A stretch of 21,840 nt of DNA from Owenia fusiformis (lineage: Eukaryota > Annelida > Polychaeta > Sabellida > Oweniidae), in contig CAIIXF020000339.1 of the NCBI GenBank assembly GCA_903813345.2, positions 1-21,840 on the forward strand, in the 5' to 3' direction. Both the position numbers and the translations under genes were made by a program. The notes under the pieces are model-generated. The model was not told the origin of the DNA and did no database searches. It saw only the letters and a program-made list of their open reading frames with translations. Of the stretch, positions 9,723 through 18,217 are shown piece after piece (position 1 is the first letter of the stretch; each line of letters opens with the position of its first letter).

Positions 9723-10702
9723 GATACATTTTTCAATATTTTCTTCTCTACTCTTGACTTTCTATCAGGATACCATCAGATCCATTTTCCGAAATTTCAA
9801 AACGCCATAACTTCCGAGCCGGAAGTTGGATGGAAATTTGATTTAAAGATTCAGATTCCTGACAAAATTCTACCCCTAATTCATAACTCATGCGTTAAAT
9901 TTGGCGAATTTTTATTTTGACCTACTTTTCGGACACGCCATAACTTCGGAACCGGAAATCGGATCGAAATTTGGTTTGCAGATTCGGATTTCTGAGAAAA
10001 TTCTATTCTTAATTCATAACTCAAACCTTAAATTTGGAGAACTTTTTATTTTGACCTTCTTTTCGGACACCATATCTCAGAAGTGGGTCAAAATACTTTC
10101 TGACGGCAAAAGGCTAACACTATAAGCCCACTCTTGGCTACATGTATAAACAATTTCGAGGAATATAATTAAAGTGTAGTGTCAGAATCGCAAAAATAAG
10201 GAAAACCTTTGGATTTGACCTAGATTTTGACCTAGGTATTTTGATGTCAAAATTTGGAAGCTAGATGGCTTTTGAGGTCCCTTTCTTTTAAAAGCTTTCA
10301 TTAAATTAAGCTGAACTCAGTCTATATTTCGTATTTTTCACTTCAAAAAAATCTTTTTTCCCATTGACTTAACATGGGCACCAAATTTAGCGATTTTTGA
10401 GGTTTCAAAACGCCATAACTTCCGAACCGGGAGTCGGATCGAGGTTTGGTTTGCAGATTCGGATTCCTGAAGAAATTCTACTCCTAATTCATAACTCATA
10501 CCTTTGAATTTGGAGAACTTTTGTTTTGACCTACTTTCTGGACGCCATATTTCAAAATCCGTAAGAGTAATCAAAAAAAAACAGGGACACTTGTGAAAGG
10601 GCTTTTTCTAAGCTACATGATGAAAAAAAGGCGAAGACGTTTCAATAAAGAACGACAAAGATAATAGACAGAAGGTTGAAAATGTAAGATTTGACCCAGT
10701 TC

Positions 10703-10806
10703 TAGGATAGGATAGGATAGGAAGGAAAGATAGGGTTGGAAAGAAAGGATAGGAAGGAAGGATAGATAGGAAGGATATGATCAGACAGGATAGGAAGGAA
10801 GGATGG
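10703..10806. repeat. Second GGATAGGAAGGA-type array
   Basis: Same motif family as 9530-9722. It is joined directly to a truncated TGACCC tail on its left and to a TTTTCTATATTTTCTTCGCT segment on its right that also follows the first array. Confidence 0.8.
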
Positions 10807-11324
10807 ATGATTTTTTCTATATTTTCTTCGCTACTCTTGACTTTCTATCAGGATATCATCAGATCGATTTTTCTTGAAATTTCAAAACGCCATAACTTTA
10901 GAACCGGAAGTCAGATTCAAATTTGGTTTGCAGATTCGGATTCCCGACAAAATTCTTCCCCTAATTCATAACTCATATGTTAAATTTGGAGAACTTTTTA
11001 TTTTGACCTACTTTCTGGACGCCATATTTCAAAATCGGTAAGAGTAATCAAAAAACGGATGGCACACTTATGAAAGCGCTGTTTCTAAGCTACATGATGA
11101 AAAAAAGATGAAGACGTTTCGACAAATAACGACAAAGATAATAGACAAATGTAAGATTTGACCTAGTTCTTGACCTTTGACCTAGATAAAAAATTGACCC
11201 AATTTCCGAGAAACTAGGTACTGGACCTAAATTGACCATATACAGGACTTGACTCAATGTCTTCTAGTTAAGGAGAAAACGTGTTTAGAAAAATAATAAT
11301 AAAGAAGAATACTGACGAAAGTAA

Positions 11325-11406
11325 TAGACTCCAGATTTATATCTGGAGTCTAATAATAAGAAAACCGGCAAAAGCAATAGACTCCAGATTTTCAATCTGG
11401 AGTCTA
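11325..11406. repeat. Two perfect hairpins built from ACTCCAGAT
   Basis: Hairpin 1 has 12-base arms (TAGACTCCAGAT, 11325-11336, with its complement 11341-11352) and a 4-base loop. Hairpin 2 has 13-base arms (11378-11390 and 11394-11406) and a 3-base loop. Both are perfect. The arm is the AGACTCCAGATT motif that follows the terminal hairpin of every block. They are probably terminal hairpins of further, mostly deleted copies. Confidence 0.7.
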
Positions 11407-11408
11407 AT

Positions 11409-12098
11409 AATAACTAGATTTGTGAAATTGAACAAGTTCAATTTAAGACTCCAGATTTATTTGACCTAGATAGATCAGTAAAGAGCTGAGTAAGTAACTG
11501 AGTAGGAAGCTGAGTAAGTAGCTGATTAAGTAATTGAGTAAGTAGCCGAGTAGCTAGCTGAGTTTGCAGCTGAGTAGGTAGCTGAGTAAGTAGCTGAGTA
11601 TATGCTGAATAGGTAGCTGAGTAGGTAACTAAGTAAGTTTTGACTTATTAAGTAATTGAGTAAGTAGTCGATAAGTAGCTGAGTAGGTAGGGAGGTAGAG
11701 TAGGGTATGTAGGAATTTTTGAAAGTATATTTGATCAATCTGCATCGTGAATACTGGCAAGTGCGAATTTCAAACTTTAAAATAGCGTAGAATCTTAACC
11801 GGGGGTCGGATTGCAATTTTAATTTCAGATACGGATTCCTGAGAAAATTCTACCCTTGATTCATAACTCATACGTTCAATTTGGAGAGCCTTTTATTTTG
11901 ACCTACTTTTCGGACACCACATCTCAAAAGTGGGTCAAAATACTTTCTGACGGCAAAAGGCTATCACTATAACCACACTCTTTGCTACCTGTATTAAAAA
12001 TTTCGAAGCAAATCATTAAAGTGTAATGTCAGAACTGCAAAAATAAGGAAAAACTATGAATTTGACCTAGATTTTGACCTAGGCATTTTGGTGACCAA
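11409..12098 (-). mobile_element. Repeat block 4, truncated at the right edge of the cluster
   Basis: Homologous in order to 4851-5549: CTAG (11414-11417), hairpin (11425-11444), the 12-base minisatellite (about 11480-11695), then most of one unit ending after GGCATTTTGGTG near 12098. The offset to block 1 is 6558 bases before the minisatellite and 6545 after it, so the arrays differ by about one repeat. Similarity stops abruptly at about 12098, the right boundary of the cluster. Confidence 0.65.
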
Positions 12099-12290
12099 TA
12101 TAATTGAGTATGATTGAGCTGATAGGTATAACTCATTATGATTGATTTGATTAAATGTAATTTAATATGACTTGATATAATTCCTTATGATGGATGATGA
12201 TGATAAACGACGACAGTAGACGATAATAATGATTATGATAGACAACGATGATAGACAATCATTGATGATAATAGACAATTTTCGATTGGA
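12099..12290. repeat. Degenerate GAT/GATGATA low-complexity stretch
   Basis: Irregular repeats of TGAT, GATGATGA and ATAGACAA motifs follow immediately after the repeat cluster. No gene seen. Confidence 0.6.
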
Positions 12291-13579
12291 TCTTGTTAGT
12301 GAATGATATAATTGTAAGGAGTAGCCTTGATGGTCTTACGCGACATCTATTAGTAGAGTAAATTTTAGTCCTCAGTTTCACTAGACTATTGCAATATCAT
12401 GTTTGTTTGTTTCTGATTTATAGATGTCATGTAAGTTCATTGAGGCCAGTATGTTGAATTATGTGTATCCATTAATGGGTAGGATACAATGAATAAATTA
12501 TGATTTTCTGTGACCTAATTCTTCCTGCCAATCTTAAATCCCCGAGGAAACAAATAATTATACCGGCTTTCAACCCTAATTGAAAAGCCCATGATTATAC
12601 TTGATATTTTTCTTTTGAATGAATCCTTATTACATTAGAACTAATCATCTCATAAAATTTGTTGAATTTTATGTTAGTCTCATATTTAATCGGAAAAAAA
12701 CAAAATAGATAATTTTCTAAAGAAGGTCAACTTTTTTACAAGAGTAATTTCCCCGGGAGTTTTAAGCGTAATGAGAGATTCCCTGATTACACTAAACGAT
12801 ATGAGATTCAAGTAGGCTTAGTATGGTCGCTTTCAAATGATTATTTTATTTCCTGCCTTACTCTGGATTAGGCTAATTAATTGATTAAACAGCCCATCGA
12901 GGTCAAAAGTATGTTACTCGGCTTTATTAAGTCGAAAATATTTTTAATTAGTAGATTCAAATTATAAAATTAATTTTTGTCAATTCCATGCTGGCTAACA
13001 TCAGTAGCATTCCAGCATGCTCTGAATGGCTGGTGTATTCTTTATTTGTTTCATATTTGTGGATTTAGCTGTTTTGCTCAGTAAAACAAAGCGATACAGT
13101 TGTTGCGATAGAAGTTTGTTGTAAGGTAAGCTGTTTAGTTGTCTGATTTGCTTCATATCTATAAAGGTCAGGGTGCAGTTTGATGGAATTTCATGACCAT
13201 GTGCTATTTTCATCTACATTGTCTAAGGGTCAATACAACGCACGTGGTATTTGTTTTGGTCATGGTATAGGAAAAGTAGTACTTAAAACACTAGTTTGCT
13301 ACTTTGTATATGTATGGCACGTATATGTGTACATGTATTGACAATTAATGTTTGGTAATAGCTAGTAGGAGTGTCAGGGACCGCTGACAGATTATAATTT
13401 TGAACCAAAAAATTGTTTTATATTTTTGGCGGTCTCAGTAAATCAATGGGGTAATCAGGTCCTACGTGCTTTTTACAGGCCCAGAAATCAATGCTCGCTT
13501 ATAAATGTAGCAAAATCTTTTTTCGTTCGTGGGATATTTTTTTCACCATATAACCGAACGGGAAGTTTTTGAATAGGAC
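12291..13579. other. No gene seen
   Basis: AT-rich single-copy-looking DNA. The only structure noted is an 8-base inverted repeat (CATGCTGG at 12988-12995 with CCAGCATG at 13012-13019). Open frames here are short, lack convincing splice or domain signals and are not annotated. Confidence 0.4.
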
Positions 13580-13581
13580 TA

Positions 13582-13809
13582 CAGTTGGGGACATAAATAA
13601 ATGACAGGTGGATTTGCTGAAGTGAGGATTTCCCATGTTAAAAATAAGAGAATTTACAAGAGGCCATAAATCAGTGGATGAGATTATACAAAATGTAAAA
13701 TTTAAGGGATATGTATCTAGACAATATTGGAAATTATGGGCTTTCAGACCACCATAATTAGGAAATGGTGATTGAAAATTGACCTGTCATTTATTTTTGT
13801 CCCTAACTG
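13582..13809. mobile_element. 228-bp TA-flanked MITE (Tc1/mariner-like)
   Basis: The ends are CAGTTGGGGACATAAATAAA at 13582 and the near complement of the same sequence ending at 13809 (CCCTAACTG), each flanked by TA. About 28 terminal bases match with two differences (ending in ATGACAGGT). The interior has no coding frame. Confidence 0.75.
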
Positions 13810-13923
13810 TACATGATCTGAATGGATGCGAGGATTCGATGGGCTGGGATTTGAGAAATTATGATTTGAACTTTGCCAATTTTACATGTATTCCAATGGG
13901 TGAAAAAGTAAGTTGCTTTCTAC

Positions 13924-14446
13924 CTAAGGATTTCTCCATCTAAAATGTCACTCGACTTTTTGGCAATTAAAAGTCCCTGCCTGCATTTAGTAGTCATATA
14001 TTGTCATGTGCATAATTTTGAAACCATATCCTAATTATTTCACAAACCCTTTGTTGATTCTGCCATAGTTTCCAATTTGTAAACAGCATTTAGCCTTTTT
14101 AATTGGGAACTTTTTTGAAATTTCCAAAATGGTTGCCATGTGATTCCAGAATTAACATGAGTGTGACGTGACATCACAGTTGCTCATTCCTAGGTAACAA
14201 CAAGATCACAATTGCTTGTTTCTAGATAGCAACAAGATTTTTGATAAAATGGCACAGAATTACCCTGATTAACACCCTTAAAATCCGATTTTCAAAGAAT
14301 ATATTTGGAGAAACAATAAAAGGTAAGTGGAATAAATTAGAAGATGGTTTCAAGTTACCACAGAAGTCAATTTGAAACTCAAGAATGCTTTCTTTGACTC
14401 ATAATCACAAAAAAGTCGAGTGACATTTTAGATGGAGAATTTCTTA
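13924..14446. mobile_element. ~520-bp inverted-repeat element
   Basis: Arms of 38 bases (13924-13961 and 14409-14446) share TCCATCTAAAATGTCACTCG and differ at about two positions near the outer end. The target duplication is not clear. The interior contains a degenerate two-copy tandem repeat of about 35 bases around 14176-14240 (ATCACA..TTGCT..TAG.TA.CAACAAG). Confidence 0.6.
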
Positions 14447-14798
14447 GATCTATATCTTTCCAGTTTCATTCTTTCACAAAGATGCATAAGTGTACCTAGA
14501 CTATTAATTGAGGGTTGCGTCTCTAAAAATAAGAATCACATTCACAGGAGATGGATCTCATTCTGATTCACTCCATACACTGGCAAAGTAGTGCCTGAAA
14601 CAAGGACAGTCGGCTGGTGACGGTAGAATTAAAATCTGTCAACAGTTAAAATCAGCTGTCGTTGTCATGGACCAAATTTCCCGGGGAATAGAACACATTT
14701 AAAACAGTGTCACTTACTTTAGTTTCTGTAGTTTCATGTACGACTTTTAGCAATCAAAGATTCCTACTTATTATTGTCTTCTTTGTCGTTCTATATCT
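14447..14798. other. No gene seen
   Basis: No recognisable coding exon, RNA gene or repeat between two inverted-repeat elements. Confidence 0.35.
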
Positions 14799-15090
14799 AT
14801 TCTGGGGTAGTTCAACAAGTTAAACCTAGTCTGGGCCTTATTTCTTATCTGACATATCTTGTGGCCCGCCCTAGGTTTAACTTCCGTGCCTATTCAGCCC
14901 TTGATGCAAAAAATTTAATGGTGGCCTATGGTATCGCATGAAATTCCATGCGCGTTTAATTAATAACTGATTGTGAGAATTTGCAACAAATGAAAGCATA
15001 GCACGGAAGTTAAACCCAACCACGGCAACACGAACAATTCAGATTAAAAAATGAAAGCCGTGGTATTAACTTGTTGAACTAATTCTGGGG
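14799..15090. mobile_element. 274-bp inverted-repeat transposon with 9-bp target duplication
   Basis: The element at 14808-15081 is bounded by identical ATTCTGGGG copies at 14799-14807 and 15082-15090, a perfect 9-base target-site duplication. Its ends TAGTTCAACAAGTTAA and TTAACTTGTTGAACTA are perfect 16-base inverted repeats. A second perfect inverted pair lies inside (GGTTTAACTTCCGTGC at 14874-14889 and its complement at 15001-15016). The left arm also folds on itself (AAGTTAAACCTAG with CTAGGTTTAACTT). A 9-base duplication is typical of Mutator-like elements; assignment to that group is inference. Confidence 0.8.
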
Positions 15091-15462
15091 TTGTGTTTCT
15101 TTTCCCCAATATGGGAAAACATTTTGAATTCAGAATTTTTCGCCATCGAATAAGTAGGGCAATCTGCAGCAGTTTCATTTTTGCTTCAATTCTTCGTGCA
15201 TGCCTAATAGTTTGAAATAATTTACAAGTGCGCATGTGTGTTTGGAATTTAAGCCAATCAAATTATTCATTCTAAAGCGCCTGAACTAAATTCCGAACCA
15301 AGAGGAACCGGCAAAGCCAGCTTTCAGTCGGGTGTGATCGCCAATTTTTGTTTGTTTTTTCAGTCAATCGTGCGATTGTGGCATAAGGACGTCAAAAAAA
15401 ATTGCTTTGAATTTTACATTATTTGATGATTTTATTTACATTATTTGATGCAACTTCCTTCA
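15091..15462. other. No gene seen
   Basis: Contains a short direct duplication of TTTACATTATTTGATG (near 15415 and 15434) and a CCAAT box (about 15253), but no supported gene or transcript start. Confidence 0.35.
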
Positions 15463-15876
15463 TTACAGTCTGTTACACTGCAGTTGAACCTGAAAAATAA
15501 GAAATCTATAGACCATTGTGCCATAATATATAGAAAAATTCATATTGCACACGAATGACAGATGGGTGGCATAAACAGTCAAACACAGTTGACAGGAATA
15601 ATTTTGCTCTGTGAAATAGGACTGATTTATGAGGAACAAGAACAAAAAGAATCAAGATTTTAGTACCGCAGGATTCGTGAATACATCAGGAATCTGGATA
15701 TATAATTATTTTTGTGATATTATAAGTGTCTAAATGACATTTGATGTAAATAATTTCAGATAAATTGAGGAAAATATTTCAGACTTACACAAAAATACAG
15801 TATTGAACTGCATTGAGGTAATTAAGTTTTTAGCACTTAAAGAACTAGAAGGTGTTAATGTGCATATTAGCTGCCT

Positions 15877-16161
15877 ATGACCATGGCTAGCCCTCAACCC
15901 TCAGAAGTTGGAACTGATATTGGCTTGCTTATTGGATCACCTGATTCTGTCTATAAAGAAAGTCAGGGGTCACCTGAATCAGCTGATACTCTGACCTTAA
16001 ACCTGACTATCAACAACTCTCCTGAACAGTCTCAGTGTTCTCAGGGGGCATCTCAAGCTCGTGCTTTGACTCCAAGAGAACCAACCTGCTCAACTAATCT
16101 CGCTTCACCTCTACAGAATGACACTCAAAGGTCTGTCCATAAACACAGAAGTAAACGTTAG
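15877..16161 (+). pseudogene. Possible N-terminal remnant of the non-LTR retrotransposon ORF
   Basis: A 94-codon open frame rich in Ser, Pro, Thr and Gln, ending in a basic HKHRSKR stretch, with no domain I recognise. Its TAG overlaps the point where the reverse-transcriptase frame begins in another frame. Low-complexity, basic-ending leaders are common at the start of retrotransposon ORFs, so this may be the 5' end of the same element brought next to its 3' half by an internal deletion. It could also be a chance frame. Confidence 0.35.
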
Positions 16162-17406
16162 TTGATAGACTGAATAAAGAAAACCTTGGTATTCCATTTA
16201 ATAACATTAAAGTCCCAACATTACTTTTTGCTGATGACATTGTTCTTATGGCCGAAAGTGAGAGCCAACTGAATCATATGCTAAAAATTGCAGATCAGTT
16301 TGGTTCTTGCTGGGGATTCAAATTCGACCCCAATAAATCTAAAGTAATGGTTATTGGCAAGCGAATAGATAAAAATAAAACTTGGGTATTAGGTGACCTT
16401 GAAATCAAAGAAGTTGATACTTACAAATATCTTGGCATCCATCTAAATAGGCAATTAAGAGATAACTACCACGTGAATGTTGTTTTAAAAGAAAAGGATA
16501 AGAAGTTAAGAAATCTAGTTGCATCAACCCTAACTAAGCATATTAACTATAATAGAATATCATTTGGTAATACATTATACTACTCCCAGTACCTCCCTGC
16601 TTTGTAGCATGGATGTGGTGTTCTAATTCTTGACAAGACCTCTGAAAAGACCCTTTCTTCAATGCAATATAAATTGGCCAAATCATTTTTTCAACTTAAA
16701 TGTAACCCTGCCAAAGCAGCAATGTTAGGTGACCTTGGCTGGAGAAGCATTATTAACATTATTCAGAAAAGACAAATTGATTATTTTTTATATCTTAAGT
16801 TCTCCATGAGGAACGGCCTACATAAGGCAATTTTTGATAAACTGTTTGAAAATTTCAAGGGAAGAGTAAAAACATGTTGGCCATATTTTGAAAACATACA
16901 AGACATTTTAATTGAACATGGCCTTGATGATGTTGTCTTTAGAGATGACAATGAATGGTATGATTCCTTTTTGACCATATTCTCCCAACAACACAAAAGA
17001 AATTTTCTATCTGAATGTTCCTCGAAATCTTCACTAGAATTTTATGAATCAATCAAACAAACCCCATTTCTGTAGAATTACCTTACTTTAAGTAATGATT
17101 TTGTTGGACAGAGATTGAAGTTCAAAGCCAGAACCGGGTGTTTAGGTATTGGAATTGACCTCAAAAGAAGAAAATGTGATGATGGTTTTTGCAAATTTTG
17201 TTTCCTTCATCCAATTGATGATTTAACACACAGATTTTTTTACATGTAGTCACAACCAACGTGAAAGAATTGATTTTTACAACAGAATTAAAACCTCGTG
17301 CTCCCCTGATGTATTTAATATGTTCTTAATGCTTCCTTTAAATGAAAAATTAAAGTGGTGCCTAGGAGATGTTGTTTTTAGTATTTGGCATCATGATAAA
17401 ACATGA
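16155..17406 (+). pseudogene. Non-LTR retrotransposon reverse transcriptase, C-terminal half, broken
   Basis: The frame starts after a TAA at 16152 and reads through TLLFADDIVLMAES, the catalytic (F/Y)ADD box of reverse transcriptase, then YKYLGI, a common post-catalytic motif of LINE enzymes. It continues to a Cys-rich C-terminus (RRKCDDGFCKFC, then a His and a downstream Cys), as in LINE tails. It is interrupted by TAG at 16605-16607, TAG at 17073-17075 and a frameshift close to 17240, and ends at TGA 17404-17406 in the shifted frame. The endonuclease and the first reverse-transcriptase motifs are missing, so the copy is dead. The clade is not assigned; a CR1/Jockey-group affinity is a guess. 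Confidence 0.85.
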
Positions 17407-17997
17407 CATCTCAATTCTTCTCAGCCCTGAGATGCCATGATATAATGAGCTTGATTTGGCGATCCAGGAGAGTCCAAAATTGAAGTTTTTTGAGATCTTT
17501 CATCCCAGCTCATATTTCATCTAATTGGGGTCATTAAACTTGTGTACCTGTGCCTGTGCTAATTTCTGCTGTTAGATACAATGCCTATTATGTAATGTAT
17601 TGACATAAGGTAAATGATTACATGATAACTATCACACTTATAAATCCCCTATCTGATGTGCTCAGATCCCAGAATATCCCTCATAATATCAGAGCATGTT
17701 TCAGGTGAAACAGAAAGATGCTATGAGTATCAGAATGGTATTTGGGGCAAAGACCAAGGATTCTTGTTTGACAAGTGTGTCAAACAATTTTTAGTGACAA
17801 TTAATAACGATATTTTAAACTCATAACATGTGTACAATTTAACATATTTATTTTATCTATCTATCTATCTATCTGTATTGTATTGTATTTTATGAATATG
17901 TATTTGTTTTATGTACTGCCGCACTGGAATTTTCCATTGTGCCACTGATTAAAAAGTGTTTGGCAAATAAATAAATAAAATAAATAAAAATTTGTAT
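17407..17997 (+). mobile_element. Retrotransposon 3' UTR and tail
   Basis: Non-coding continuation of the LINE with an ATCT microsatellite (about 17855-17874), a GTATTGTATTGTATTTT run and a terminal (AAAT)n-like tail at about 17965-17990. Short tandem tails of this kind are typical of LINE 3' ends, which sets the right edge of the insertion near 17997. Confidence 0.55.
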
Positions 17998-18217
17998 TTT
18001 AGTGTTAAGTGCAATAAGTCTGTGCCCTTTTGTAATTTGAGGTCTGTCCGCCATGTTATTTTTTGAGAATTAACATGGTAGAGAAGCATCAGTATATCAG
18101 AGGTTACAGACTTTATGAGCCAATTTACAAGCAATCCAACATAAACAAATTTCATTCGTGTGCAAATATATTTTTCTATATATTATTGCACAATTTTATT
18201 TAGATTTCTTATATCTC

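Larger units (their letters stand above)
9420..11408 (-). mobile_element. Repeat block 3 of the cluster, with nested rearrangement
   Basis: CTAG at 9426-9429 and a hairpin at 9436-9458 (10-base arms, GAA loop) are followed by a GAGTCATCCAGAA remnant and a GGATAGGAAGGA-type minisatellite (about 9530-9722). Units start near 9799, 9937 and 10408, with the recurrent junction at 9936/9937. At about 10700 the tail is interrupted by a second GGATAGGAAGGA array (10703-10806). One partial unit (10886-11030), a tail with TGACCTTTGACCT at 11171-11183 and two perfect hairpins (11325-11406) follow. This looks like a block built from two partial copies joined inside their minisatellites. Confidence 0.6.

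Noticed and set aside
9508-9729. Minus-strand frame rich in Tyr, Pro and Ser
   Set aside because: It is only a reading of the GGATAGGAAGGA minisatellite.
11526-11816. Minus-strand 96-codon frame
   Set aside because: It spans the 12-base minisatellite (period divisible by three, so the frame stays open) and repeat DNA.
4851-12098. LTR-like reading: ~690-bp direct repeats at 4851-5549 and 11409-12098 around a 5.9-kb interior
   Set aside because: The interior is made of the same modules, has no gag/pol frame, primer-binding site or polypurine tract, and similar modules recur at 7702 and 9420. A head-to-tail array fits better.
13001-13213. Minus-strand 70-codon frame
   Set aside because: No domain, weak context, and no exon signals around it; isolated frames of this size are expected in this length of DNA.
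15463-15700. Minus-strand frame at 15463-15645 as a gene end
   Set aside because: It lies within the fold-back arm and flanking AT-rich sequence, with no domain or splice signals.
16781-16996. Minus-strand 71-codon frame
   Set aside because: It lies opposite the reverse-transcriptase relic.
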